Source: Ianthella basta (taxonomy: Eukaryota; Porifera; Demospongiae; Verongiida; Ianthellidae). Taken from it: a stretch of 64,000 nucleotides of DNA. The notes under the pieces were generated by a model. That model saw only the letters and a list, made by a program, of their open reading frames with translations, ran no database searches and was not told the DNA's origin. The DNA is taken from assembly GCA_964019415.1 (NCBI GenBank), contig OZ025874.1:1905012-1969011 (forward strand), given 5' to 3'. Made by a program: the position numbers and the translations under genes. Positions 51,068-62,522 of this stretch are shown one piece after another (the first letter of the stretch is position 1; each line of letters starts with the position of its first letter).

Positions 51068-51310
51068 GGTGATGGCTCTACAGCCCTGGCATGGGGAAGC
51101 CTTGACAATCGAGGTCAAGTCTTCTTCTTCCCTACACACCAACATGTGTCACAGGAATAAGTTGTCAATATTAGTTACAGGCAGCTAGATATTACGATAC
51201 CGGCCACATACTGATCATGAATAATATACAACATTTGACATACTGAGCAGGAAAGCCTGCAGCAGGCTTTATCGCTAGTATGCTGAACACTTTTCAATTT
51301 CCTGCATACT
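51068..51310. repeat. Dispersed repeat R, copy 1
   Basis: Starts at GATGGCTCTACAGCCCTGG and runs through GTGTCACAGGAATAAGTTG and CAGGCTTTATCGCTAG. A second copy at 63391-64000 matches closely but is split by about 390 bp of other DNA. No coding capacity seen. Confidence 0.75.
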
Positions 51311-51962
51311 TATATTTATAGCTATTTAGCTATGGTGTGTAACTTGCCATAGCAGGAAGCCTTTCATGAAGATTCGTGTACAGCTGCATACTTTCATGTG
51401 ATACATGTTATCATATTTTGTGGCAAATCAAGTTTACCTGCTTTTGTTACACTAAACAGTGAATATTACTATAAGTTTAGTTATAATTATATAATGTGTA
51501 TTATCTGCGTAATATTTCACTTAGCAGACATCTTTAACTTACATGCCTTCAAATCTAGTGCATGGATCTTTAAAATCTGACTCACATGAAATGCTTCAAA
51601 GATCTTGATATATAGTGCACATGAAACACATGATGGAAGATGTGCAACGCACCTGATGGACATGTCTATAATCAATGCTTGTAAAGCTAGTGCTATTGAG
51701 ACTAGTCAATAATGCTAAATATGTGCCTAACTGCTGCTATGTATACAGTCATAGTGACAGTCTAGGTGAAGTAGTGACGGATCCTAACTGCATGTGGCTG
51801 ACCACGATTATCTGCAGAGAGGGAAGACAACGTATATTTTGCTTAGTACATGTATTAAAGAATCATTATTGTCTCCTGTTAATGTTCATTATAATTTTAT
51901 ACATTTAAGCTGATACATGCTGTGTGCAGGTACTATTTCAGACAAATGTAGTGTGTGTCACT
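51311..51962. other. AT-rich stretch downstream of gene C
   Basis: No gene, repeat structure or regulatory motif that I can support. Confidence 0.5.
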
Positions 51963-51983
51963 GTGTGTGTGTACGTGCGTGCA

Positions 51984-52074
<91 letters not shown>
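51963..52074. repeat. (GT)n microsatellite 3' of gene C
   Basis: GT tract about 80 bp beyond the gene C stop, at the same relative place as in genes A and B. Confidence 0.92.
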
Positions 52075-52077
<3 letters not shown>

Positions 52078-52153
52078 CTCTAAGTATATACTCTAAGCAA
52101 ACGTGCTCAATCTCCCCATACTACCCTTCCTTATTCCTCCCATCCTCCCCCAC

Positions 52154-52495
52154 TTACACTTGCTTTCCTTTCTTTCTGGTCCCCTTGTCACAGGGAGGGT
52201 CTTCCAAACTGGCCAGAGCTATTCCACAGGCTCCCTCTTTCACATTTATCTGACGATCAGCCACCACAATATACCTTGCTCCACCCTTCAGCCAGTCAGC
52301 AAGGATGTCACGCATCTTGGTAGCCAGAAAGTCATTTGTCTTGACCAGCACTCCTCGCAAAGTGAGATAGCCGTTGCGCTCACACAGAAACCTCTCGTCA
52401 GTTACATAAATGTCTGATGTGTCAGTAGCATTATCAGCATGCTTTTGAATAGCCTTGAGTAAACTGTCGGATACATCATGAGTCTCAATGACATC
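52154..52495 (-). CDS. Gene C exon 9: C-terminal module
   Basis: 342 nt with stop. The first third diverges (DVIETHDVSDSLLKAIQKHA), while the region from CERNGYLTLRGVLVKTNDFL to LEDPPC is almost unchanged, so this module is the best-conserved part of the protein. Confidence 0.83.
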   Translation of the reverse strand, partial: DVIETHDVSDSLLKAIQKHADNATDTSDIYVTDERFLCERNGYLTLRGVLVKTNDFLATKMRDILADWLKGGARYIVVADRQINVKEGACGIALASLEDPPCDKGTRKKGKQV

Positions 52496-55400
52496 CTACA
52501 TATATACCAAGTAAAGTAGAGCTCAAGAACATTAGCAGAGTTCATACTATGTTTAAAATTTTGATGTACAGTCATATTTTATAATGTTGAAACTGTGCAT
52601 GTATCAAGTATGATAGTATAAAGCATAATAAGTCATAATATTCATATAATGCTGATACTAAACACGTGAGCTCCTAATGTATATAGTTTGTTGTGAGGGC
52701 TTCTCAGCTGGCTCAGGCATCAGAAAGGGTTGGTTCTCTAATACCAGCTTTACAACAGGGTTGAAAACCTTGCCGACGTTTCGACCAGATGCTCTGGTCT
52801 TCTTCAGGGTGAAGATATCTTCGCGGATATCTTCGCCCTGAAGAAGACCAGAGCATCTGGTCGAAACGTCGGCAAGGTTTTCAACCCTGTTGTGAAGCTG
52901 GTATTAGAGAACCAACCCTTTCTATATAGTTTGTTACTAATTCAGAATCATTTCAATATCTACTGATGTCACCATGGTAATCTGTACTATATGCTTACTT
53001 TACTGTTGCCATGCTTACCTGTGAAGCAGCTTCAAAGCATTCTTCCTTGGGCCAAAGTTCCAGATCAATTGCAAATGGAGCTAGAGAGCCTGGGCATTAA
53101 AATGGTATTTATAGTATGCAAAGCTTCTTGTGAATGTCAGAACCATTAATTGTGCAATGGCAAACAGCATGAGGGTTGTACAGATGCTGCAGTCAGTGGC
53201 CCTACCTCTCTTTGCTGAGATGTCAATGCTACTGCTGATCTGACTGGTGTAACGCCATTCATAGCAGGACGTACAGACAGGATTAGGGTCAAGGCAGGCA
53301 AAACTGACAGAGATTCTAACGGAGAGTGGACCTGAGCCAAGCTCTGCTGTAGGCACTGTCAGTTCATAGGAGCCGGGCCCCACTAGCTGTAGGGTAGTAT
53401 TTGAGGTACGTCTGCAATTCTTTACACTTTCAGGAGGGAAGTATACTAAAGGACGGGATCTCCGGTACCAGTAACTATTGAATTCTTCTCTGAGTGGTGT
53501 CCACTGCATATGAACACTGTAGCCAAGTGCCAGGTTTGGGCTGTGCTGGGGATGAATATTAAAAGCGAACACAGCATTCCTACCATTCAGATCATTCTGA
53601 GTGGTGATGTCCTGAAGGTTCAGAATACCCACTGAACCTACACAGAGAGAGATAAACGAAGTAACATTATCATTGCCTATCTCTCCTTCATTCTCCCTTT
53701 CTCCTTCCACCTTCCCATCCCTGTTTCCCCTTTTCCCTCTCTTTATTCCTCCATTTCTTTCTCTCTTCTTGTTTCCTGCTCTCCACTTCTTTTTTCCCAT
53801 CCCTTTGATCCTCCCACCCCCTCCTTTCTCTACTCTACTCTCACTACCTCCCATACACCCTACATCCCACCCACGAGCTCCCTCATTATTTGAGCTTTCT
53901 TGCATGATCTACATTTGGAGTCTAACCTCGTTTAGCACTGATTTCTAATGATGATGCAGTCTTCCCTCTGGCTTGCCACTCAGAACAGCGACAGCTGTAG
54001 ATGTAGTCGTTGCAAGCAATGTCCATGATCAGGTTTACCAAAAGGCGACCCTCCCAAAGTTCACAAAGAGGAACAGAGAGGCGATATGTTCCTGTGCTTC
54101 CAACGCTAATCAGTTGGCTTAAATCTTCTGGTGTACAGTCTGATATGTCAAAATATTCAGGATTAGGATCTGGTTCATCAGGATAGTTCCAGACAAGGTA
54201 CCCATAATAGCCAAGAGATGTACTCAAACGAATCAAGGGATCAAATTCAAATTCAAATTTGACTGTCTTGTTTTCAAGGTCACTCTCTGTTGTAATATCT
54301 CTAAAGTTGACAATGTCAACATTGCCTCCTGCAGAAAAGCAAAGAGAGAATCATGTATTAGAATATTAACGTGCCATGCTTTTATAAACACAGATTAAGC
54401 ACTTTCTTGCAGGCTATGGCATGCACAAATTGTGCTGATTTTTGGCTGACCAATGGATGCACATCCCTTCTCAGCTCAAAAGCTGTAAATGAAATGCTCG
54501 CCCATGATGTATATATCAGGTGTCCTGCACATGCATGGTTACAACTGACTTACCTTGTTTCCCTTTGACATGGATTGTATTTGACTCTCTTTCATATTGC
54601 CATTGAGTGCAATAATTATGACTGTTGTAGTATAAACACCGAAGCTTTACTGAGAGTGACACTCGCAGTGGGCCCTCACCGAGCTCTCCTGCTCTCACAG
54701 TGAAATGATATCTTACCGCACCGTCACTGGTCTGGTTCCCTTGGTACAGGTTCCTGTCACGATCACCCTCAGTGGCAATCAATTTGATATACTTACTGGA
54801 GCTGTCATTGGCTGTCTCCCAGTGCAGTTTAATGATATCTCTATCAGTGATATAACTAGCTGAACCAGTGGGGAATAGGTCAAATGAGAAGGCCAGAACA
54901 TTCCAAATGCTGTGATTCAAGGTGGTAACTTCCTGGAAATTCTTTATGAGGGGCCGCAATGTTGCATCTGAGACTGCCATACTCTCAGAAATGATCACGG
55001 GGAATACTGTGGAATTTTGCACTTGTAAGCCTTCATGATGGAAGAAAATGATCATTGTTTTCCCATGATTATTAACAGATTTCATACAAAAGCCCTGGTA
55101 TACAATCATCTCAGATAAGAGCCTAGGGCTGCTGACTAGCTTGTCCTTTGGGCAGTACTGATTATCCATACGTACCAACACAGGTCAAGAGTCATATTCA
55201 CACAGACTATGCTACAATGATTAAGTATACATAACTTGAGAGCCTATGGTTAGAGCATAGTTATATACAGACTCATAGTAGTACATGGTTATACATACAG
55301 TATAGCCACATATAATATTATGCTAAATGCTGCTGAGGTTCATTGCTAAGAGAATACATGTTCACAGCAAAGTATATAACAGACAACAGCTCAGGTACAG

Positions 55401-58400
55401 AATATTTCAGCAATAAAGACTTTCTTAGCTGCTAACTTTTAGCTGCTGCTGAAGGCCTTCTTGGCTAAAATGTTCTGTTCCTCCTGAATTGCCTGCACTG
55501 TGCCTTGCAATTGCTTCACTCTCTTTCACACATAAGCTTGGATATTCGGCATAGCATATAGATGAGGAAACGGAGCTATATGAATATCCTGTCAGTTGAT
55601 TCGTCACTGAGTCATCTATAATGCACATGTAATGGGCTTCCACCTCTTCTCTCCTCTCTATCCTTCAAGGATTCTCATGTACTTCTACTGGTATCCATAC
55701 ATCCTTCTCTCTGTATGTATCATGTTTTACTTGTGGTACTAACCTTGTCCAGCATTGATCTTCAAAAATTCAGAACTCCCTCTAATCTGCCAGTCATCAC
55801 AGGTACACTGAGAGACATCAATGTACCGATAACTGAAGCACGATAGGTTCACAGAAATATTGGCTAGCAGGTGACCATCACCAAGGAGGTGAAGAGGAAA
55901 GGAAAGCCGATAAGTTCCTGTATTTCCAACCAATTCTAGCTGCCCTTGGGATTGTGCATAGGAAGAGCAGCTTGAAACAACAATCACTCCTGACTGTGAG
56001 CCATTAACTTGCTTCCAGTTGAGACGTAGGTCATAGCCGAGAGAAGTGTTCAGGCGAGTCAAAGGGTTAAATTGAAATTCAAATTTCATGTCCGGTCCAC
56101 TTTCTGTTGTAACATCTCTTAGGTTGACAACATCAAAATCACCTGCATGCAGTAAGGAGTGAAAAGCATATGCCTATATAGTTTCATGCAAACACCAGTA
56201 TTCACGTACATATGTACGTAATATTAATACTGCCTTCAAAGATACTGGTATACGTTCTGTACACTATACAAAATTAATGTACCGTATGGCCGGAAATTTT
56301 GGCGGGAATTTATTTTGGCGGATTGCTGAAATTTTTGTATTTGGCGGAATTTACTTTGGCGGTTTGGCAATGCCTGTGCCATAATGTTATTCATAGCAAA
56401 ATGGCTAACCCTGACGAATGGAGCTAGATTGCTGAAGAGTCTCTGAGGAGTACACGCGCTGTTGTTTGACCATAATTGGGTTGTTTTCCTTCCAATTCTT
56501 AGCTTTTCGCGCGAGTACTGCAACGTACAAAGGCTTTGAAGCCTCCTTTTGGCCGATCTGCTGACGCTCGCCTGCAGCCTGTGACCTCGCACACAATTGT
56601 ACCGCTCCAACGCAGAAACAGGGAACAGGCTGTCGAAATCTGCCGCAGTAAGATACGGACAACAATCTCAACGTCAGTCTTCACAGCAACCGCATATACG
56701 ACGCCATTCGGATTGCATTTGGCTTCCTCGCGCTCTTTTTCCACCTCTGGTGTGCAAAACTCTTTGGAAACGTAGTGTCCTCGCGCTGCTGTCATTTGTG
56801 AACTCCATGCTGACGATTAATCTATAGGCCTGGCGCAACCAGGCTTGTTAAGCGGAAAAACCTTATGATTACACAAATTTTGGCGGAAGAAATATTGGCG
56901 GATTGCTCTCAAAACCGCCAATCCGCCAAAATAAATTCCCCGCCAAAATTTTCGGCCATACGGTATTACAACACAAATGTATTGGTGCATGTTGAACTAA
57001 TATTACGTGTTCTATAACACTGCGAATTCTGACAGTAGATTTGTGAGATATGAGTGTGTATTCATTAACTGTATATATGTCGATCGTATATGTGGAGTAT
57101 GAAGGAAAATCAGCTTCTCACAGCATCTCCCAATAGAGACACGTAGACTGTTATGAATATGCAGATTGTTTACCAACCTTTCTTGGCAATAATCTCCAAA
57201 TATTCAGAACTTCCTCTAACTGTCCACCCTGAACATGTGCAAGTATACCAACGATAGATTTGGCGACTGCAGAAGAGCCTGATGTTTAGCTTCACCTGAA
57301 GACGTCCCTCCCCAATGAGTATCAGTGGGACAGAGAGGCGATAGATGTTCCCAGCAATCTTCTCAATCTGGCCATAGGATTCACCAGGGTAACTGCAGTA
57401 AGATGATGTTGACTTCAATGCATGAATCACTCCTGACTGGTTGCCATTGACCTGCTTCCAGGTGAGGCTTGCATCATAACTAAGAGATCGCCTCAAGGAT
57501 ACCACAGGACCAAGTTGAAATTCAAACACGACTGTCCTGTTCATAATGTCACTGTCTCTTGTGACGTCCCTGAAGTAGTCAATGTCAAAATCACCTATTG
57601 TAGAGAAACAATTCACAAATTGGGAGTTAGTGGATGAAATGTACGTATACAAGTAAGACAACACTCATATGCATTTAGAAGCTCTGATATACAACAATGA
57701 TGTCTGTATAGTGTAGGGTGATACCCTGCCCCCAAACATACAGGCAATGTATTATAGATGGTTGACAAAAGACCATACCTGTAGTGCAATGTAGTATAAT
57801 GCATGAGATGTTATTAGAAGTACAGTCAAGGGGGGCCCAAGATGTATCACCTATATATGTCGCTATGGCATAACATGCATGACAGCTGTAACTAGAGTGC
57901 AGATACGCATGAATGATAACGAAACCTGTTTCCTGCGCATGCATTGTACATTGCTTTTCATACCTCGTTTAGCACTCATCAAGATGGTCTCTGAGTTCCC
58001 CTGGTATTGCCACTGATTGCAGGTACAGGATGGATTGTTTCTGTTTCGGTACAGGCTACAAGAGTAGCTGCTGTAGAGCATGCACTGAAGCTTCGCGGAT
58101 AGTGTAAGGTTCAGTGGGCCTTCTGGAAGCTGTGCTGGAGTAACAGTGAATTGGTACCTCTGAACACTTTTAGTGGTGCTATCCTTGCGAACTGATAAAC
58201 TGATGGCACCTTTGGATCCATTTGTTGTCTGCCATTGCAGCTGAACCTTATCTCTGTTATTTATGACTCTGAAGTTGGCAAGGAGCAAGTCAAATGAGAA
58301 TGTCACCCTTGTCTGAGTGTCGTCATTCACTTCTCGGAAATTCCCAATCAGCCCTTGAGGCATCACACTTGCTGCCTGGGCATCTGAGTGGTGTCCATGC

Positions 58401-58711
58401 ATGAAATGGAGAACATATAACACAACATCTGTGTGTAATACTCGTCACTGTATAGTGTGGTGCACGTGGGAACAGTACTGTTATCCACCACACTATAGCT
58501 ACAGTGTGCATTATACAGTCGTTGTAACAGCTAGTTAAACCTGGTACTGCAAGCCAAATAGGAGCGTGCTTTATAAATTAGGTGAACAGTGAAATCAATC
58601 ACCTAGCTAACAAGTAAATCAATCTTTAGCTCCATCAAACTCACCAATGGTGTTGCTGTAAATGACCAGTACAAGTACAGCACCATACCACTGCCAGGTC
58701 CCTGGGCCCAT
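52154..58711 (-). CDS. Gene C: diverged paralog, nine exons
   Basis: Spliced model of 1008 residues. Exons in transcript order: 58645-58711, 57964-58383, 57178-57594, 55744-56142, 54554-55030, 53927-54328, 53206-53637, 53019-53089, 52154-52495. The total of 3027 nt closes in frame at TAA. Domain order and phases equal those of A and B, but many residues differ and several loops changed length, so C split off before A and B separated. The signal peptide is three codons shorter. The tail is GTRKKGKQV. Introns carry a TIR transposon (56282-56963) and a hammerhead-like palindrome (52693-52922) that A and B lack. No disabling change is visible; the maintained frame over nine exons argues the gene is functional. 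Confidence 0.84.
52693..52922. mobile_element. Palindromic retroelement fragment with hammerhead-like motifs
   Basis: A 230-bp insertion in the last intron of gene C, flanked by an exact 13-bp duplication TATATAGTTTGTT (52680-52692 and 52923-52935). From 52722 to 52923 it is an inverted repeat of about 98 bp per arm with only two mismatches, both G/A type. Each arm carries a hammerhead-like motif: CTGAAGA, one extra A, a perfect seven-pair stem II (GACCAGA-GCA-TCTGGTC), GAAA, CGTC. On the plus strand (52831-52877) GCC/GGC can start stem I. A short head (GTGAGGGCTTCTCAGCTGGC) precedes the palindrome. Confidence 0.75.
53019..53089 (-). CDS. Gene C exon 8: linker exon
   Basis: 71 nt; SLAPFAIDLELWPKEECFEA then ASQ. 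Only the last few residues differ from A and B, showing strong constraint on this short segment. Confidence 0.82.
53206..53637 (-). CDS. Gene C exon 7: domain 6 (divergent class)
   Basis: 432 nt, phase 1-1. Begins GSVGILNLQDITTQNDLN; contains LGYSVHMQW, YELTVPTAELGSGPLSVRIS and CTSCYEWRY. Two codons longer than in A and B. Confidence 0.83.
53927..54328 (-). CDS. Gene C exon 6: domain 5 (class I)
   Basis: 402 nt, phase 1-1. Two acceptors lie three bases apart (after TGCAG or after GGAG), giving GGNVDIVNF or GNVDIVNF; the upstream one has the better pyrimidine tract. The loop after the central tryptophan is highly acidic and proline-rich (YPDEPDPNPEYFDISDC), unlike A and B. Confidence 0.8.
54554..55030 (-). 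CDS. Gene C exon 5: domain 4 (class II)
   Basis: 477 nt, phase 1-1. The N-terminal extension is rewritten (GLQVQNSTVFPVIISESMAV) but kept, and the Tyr/Cys loop before the last cysteine is shortened: YNSHNYCTQW lacks the CTC pair seen in A and B, so this domain has fewer cysteines. Confidence 0.83.
55744..56142 (-). CDS. Gene C exon 4: domain 3 (class I)
   Basis: 399 nt, phase 1-1, three codons shorter than in A and B near the start (TTESGPDMKFEFQFNP). Ends CTCDDWQIRGSSEFLKINAG then QG. Confidence 0.84.
56282..56963. mobile_element. Non-autonomous TIR transposon with TA target duplication
   Basis: 682 bp in the gene C intron between domains 3 and 2. Termini match as inverted repeats for about 45 bp with a few differences (CCGTATGGCCGGAAATTTTG and onward; GGCGG is repeated several times). 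It is flanked by TA. The interior is GC-richer than the intron and has no recognisable transposase. TA duplication fits Tc1/mariner-like or related families, but the ends are not diagnostic. Genes A and B lack it. Confidence 0.8.
57178..57594 (-). CDS. Gene C exon 3: domain 2 (class I)
   Basis: 417 nt, phase 1-1. Begins GDFDIDYFRDVTRDSD; contains VVFEFQLGP, LSYDASLTWKQVNGNQSGVI, YRLSVPLILIGEGRLQVKLN and CTCSGW. Confidence 0.84.
57964..58383 (-). CDS. Gene C exon 2: domain 1 (class II)
   Basis: 420 nt, phase 1-1. Begins DAQAASVMPQGLIGNFREVN; contains VTFSFDLL, RYQFTVTPAQLPEGPLNLTL and CTCNQWQY. Same length as in A and B. Confidence 0.84.
58645..58711 (-). CDS. Gene C exon 1: signal peptide
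   Basis: 22 codons plus one base: MGPGTWQWYGAVLVLVIYSN then TI. Hydrophobic core GAVLVLVIY. Donor GTGAG follows. Confidence 0.83.
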
Positions 58712-58822
58712 GGTCTTCTTGCTTCACTGATAGTCAGATTAGAAAGCACAATGAGTTGGTGTTCCTCTCTAGCACCTTCTGATAGCCTATAATTGAGTTT
58801 CACCGACAGCCCTGTAGTGTAT

Positions 58823-58843
58823 AGCAGAGCTCTGCATTTTATA
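58823..58843 (-). promoter_or_regulatory. Gene C core promoter: TATA box plus palindrome
   Basis: TATAAAA (58843-58837, minus strand) followed by GCAGAGCTCTGC (58824-58835), about 125 bases above the ATG. The palindrome core survives although flanking bases have diverged. Confidence 0.6.
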
Positions 58844-59652
58844 CATGCATGTTGTTGTTGTGTGGTGATGGTATTGCACGTACACAGGTACCTTGTAATA
58901 ACATTAGGGAGAGATTAACCGATTGTGGTCAGCTAGGAGTGTCCTTCTCTGAGCCCCAGAAGTGCATGTAGGCTTCACTGATACACCACAAGCCACGTAC
59001 ACATCACGCATCATGTTTGAACTGAAAGCAACACAGTTAGCTACAGCTGTTTTCAGGTCAATTTAACACTGAACAGACTTAAGCTTTGCAAGATATATTG
59101 CCACCAGAAAGAATGGCTTTGTGTATTTCATTACCAGCTGATTCCAGTTACAAGAGGAGCAAGAGCAAAATCATAGAATTAGCAAATTTATTACTATTAC
59201 TGATAGCAGTTGGCTGCATCCAAAATTTGAGCTACATCAATAAAACATGTTATAGCATGGCTATATGTGGCCATGTTACAATCATGAGGCAATCATACCT
59301 GAATCCTGTGATCATTTGAGTAGTGCCATGACACCCTACAGTAATAGTCATGGAATATGTACGGGTATGCATTAGACAGGTTGATTTATTACTGCATAAA
59401 CTGTCATGAAGGCATTGTGAAGTCAAAGCTCTATGTATGTGTGCTAGCAAGGTACCTAAGGTCTCTTTGATGACTTCTCACCCACACATACCATACAAGT
59501 CACTTGTGTACACACAACACTTCCAGTGTGGCTGCTTCTGTTGAGCTGCATGTGCACAGACATACAGGCCATGCACCACTGGCTGTGAGAGAGCCGTTAA
59601 ATGAGTTTGAACTAATTGTATTTTCCATTAGCACATCCCATCGCACAAGTGC

Positions 59653-59656
<4 letters not shown>
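58844..59656. other. Upstream flank of gene C
   Basis: The first 150 bases retain traces of the A/B upstream sequence (ATTGCACGTACA, GTGGTCAGCTAGGAGTG). 59452-59655 is a diverged CA-tailed module (copy e). No gene seen. Confidence 0.6.
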
Positions 59657-59749
<93 letters not shown>

Positions 59750-59775
59750 CTGTGGCTTCATGTGCATGTGTAGAT

Positions 59776-59860
<85 letters not shown>
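59657..59860. repeat. Facing (TG)n and (CA)n tracts
   Basis: TG for 91 bases (59657-59747), a 30-base spacer, then CA for 83 bases (59778-59860). The two are complementary and could fold into a long hairpin. The CA-tract end abuts the CACTA-like element. Confidence 0.9.
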
Positions 59861-59861
<1 letters not shown>

Positions 59862-60642
59862 CACACACCACACAGATACACACACTGGAAAAATCTGTGA
59901 CTTTACTAGCTTTACTGAGAGTTAAATCTATCTTAAATGTGATGGCATTTAACTTTAAGACAACTTTAAGTTCTAACTTTCACCTTTAAGGAGTTCCAAC
60001 TTTCACGAACTTTAAAACACAAATACTGTGATCTAAAGCTAACTTATAGTTGACAAGAATAACTATAATAGATCTTTAAGTTTCAACTTTCAGCTATAAG
60101 GTATGACTAATTCAGCAACTTTAGCATGTATTTAACTGTGAGCTAAAGCTAACTTAAATTTGGAACAACTATACCTTTAAGATGACTTTAAATTCAACTT
60201 TCACTTATAGGTGAGCAGTACCTCGTTAGCTTTAGTGTGTATATACTGTGAGCTAAAGCTAACTTAAATTTGGAACAACTACCTTTAAGATCACTTTTAA
60301 GTTCCAACTTTCACGTATAGGCGAGCAGCATATTATAATTATATCTACTTATTCGACTGCACTCTGCACATGATTATATGAAGCTAGGCCCATATGCCTG
60401 ACACTGCATGCGTAAGCCCAATATGTCATAACTGATCACATGGTTGTCTCTTGCGTGACCAGTGAAGATGTCACATGCAAGATTGTTCACCTTACTGGAC
60501 TATATGCATGATCCTGCATTCCACACAACAACATGCAGTCCATGGCCAGGAGGTGAAGCAATCATGCACAAGGACTGCGCCTAAAATGCACACAATGCAT
60601 GCTATAGTTATAGCTACTACTTTATGTCATCCCTTAGAGAGA

Positions 60643-60703
60643 ACTGCAGACAGCCACAGTCAATGTAGCTGTTTCGCCCTGTTTGGGGACTCATCAGTGC
60701 AGT
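60643..60703 (-). ncRNA. Hammerhead self-cleaving ribozyme 2
   Basis: Minus strand, 61 nt: ACTGCA, CTGATGA, GTCC-CCAAACA-GGGC, GAAA, CAGCTACA-TTGAC-TGTGGCTGT, C, TGCAGT. Stem I has six perfect pairs; stem II four, one of them U-G; stem III nine including the A of GAAA and one G-U, capped by a five-base loop. All invariant core bases and the GTC cleavage triplet are present, with cleavage predicted after C at 60649. The core resembles ribozyme 1 but stems I and III differ by compensating changes. No tandem copy or target duplication was seen around it. Confidence 0.88.
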
Positions 60704-61741
60704 GCACTCTCAACCCTTGCATGCAAGGTGCAGCTAATGTGTTAATAACATGCAAGCATCAGTTGTGCAATACACACATCATGTACTGAAATAAGGCAAT
60801 CTTAGGCAGATTTACATAAACTCCAGTGCAAATGACACACATAGGTGTATTCCAGGCAATACCAAGCCATTGTCAGGTTTGCTGGGAGCGAATGTGGCTG
60901 TCTGAACTTCACAGTGAAACACAGACCTACTATTAGTTGAGGCAAGCAAAGTCGTTCACAGATGCAGACTAGGGCACACACAGAGGCAGACTAGGGCGAA
61001 GAGGCGCAAACAGCTACACACACTCTGCAAGCAAACATGACTGGGCAGTCTGTTTAGAAAACAACACAAGTTTACTGGACACTAGAACACGACACCAGTA
61101 GGACTAGGCACCTACTTACTAAAACTAGCTCTTGCACTATTAATTTTACGACTCAGTATGCTTTAATGATTTGAAACTGTATCACTAATATCATGCATAG
61201 AATCATGTGTACTTGTAAAGTAATCAACAGGAGACTTTCTATATACTCATATGACATGAGACGAAGTGTAGGACCCTTCATATGTATACCTATATCAAAT
61301 AGCTATGCCCCTTGTGCATCACTAGACACCTATGCCACATGAATGGTGTACAGGCACAAACCACCAACCTACCATATGATCGGAGCTAACTAAACAGCTG
61401 CAGGCTAGCAAAGAGAAGTTTGAGTTCGAATCAATCGGGTAAGAAGAAATTCCCTAAAAAGGAAAGACACTTAGCTAGCCAGTACATGCGAGTACTAGTC
61501 TCGCGTAGGCTATGCGAGTACACCATGTGGGTTTGTTACATAATCACGTGAACATACTGAATCACTGTCAGTGAAGTGCGTACACACACTCGCGGACACG
61601 CACGTACCCACTGTAGCTACGTACTGATTTTACCTTTCCTTTCCAAAGTAAGGCGACGGCGTTAGCCCTGTACCAGCACCAAGTGAAGAAAGCGGGAAAG
61701 GTAAAGAAATCTAGCCGTTGTGCTACCGCCATTTTGTTGTA

Positions 61742-62446
61742 ATGACGTCATCAGCCCGCGCGGTTGTTTTAAATTTGAAGATGCATCTTGGGCGGAATCA
61801 GGCTGACCGGGGTTGTGTTCAAGATCTATGTGCTATCGTAAGCACACACGTTAGAATGTTAGGCTCAGCAGCTTCTCAAAAAGCAGTAATCAAGGTCTTT
61901 TGGTGAGTCTTTGGTTATGTTGCTACTAGCTGGCCATCTGCTGAATAGATTGTAACTAGGTAGTTTAGAGGTAGTTTGCTAGCTTATTCACAATCAAGTA
62001 AGTTGTATGAGATTGGAACTTGATTGCGATGCTCACCGTGCGTGCATATTCGCGTTTGTCATCAGTGTCTCCATTGCCCCTGGCCTTCGGTAGCAGGGAT
62101 TTCTCAGCTGGATAGCTATTCAGGTGAGACTATAGCTGATGAGAAAGCAGCCAGTAACTCGAATCATTGGCACTACGTTAACATGCAAGAGCCTTGAAAT
62201 ACTTTAGTAAATGATTAATAGCTAGTAGCTGTGTTGCTCACCTGTTTCATCAGAATAGGTATGGTATATGTATTTCATAGACCTGTAGCCTGTGCCACTC
62301 ACTGCATTTTTACTGCATGCTGCAGGTGTTACACCATTAGCTATCCATGGAGAGCAATATGGAGTGGAAGTTTGATTGTGAACCACCCTGAGAAGACGCA
62401 CATCTCATTGGAGAGCAGGTGTGCTCCTTGTGTGTGTGTGTGTTAG

Positions 62447-62522
<76 letters not shown>

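Noticed and set aside
56499-56795. Overlapping open frames in the TIR element as a host gene
   Set aside because: Several frames on both strands are open with none favoured; more likely a result of GC-rich composition.
61740-61780. Hammerhead at CTGATGA on the minus strand
   Set aside because: CTGATGA is present as part of the CRE-containing stretch, but no GAAA, stem II or cleavage triplet follows.
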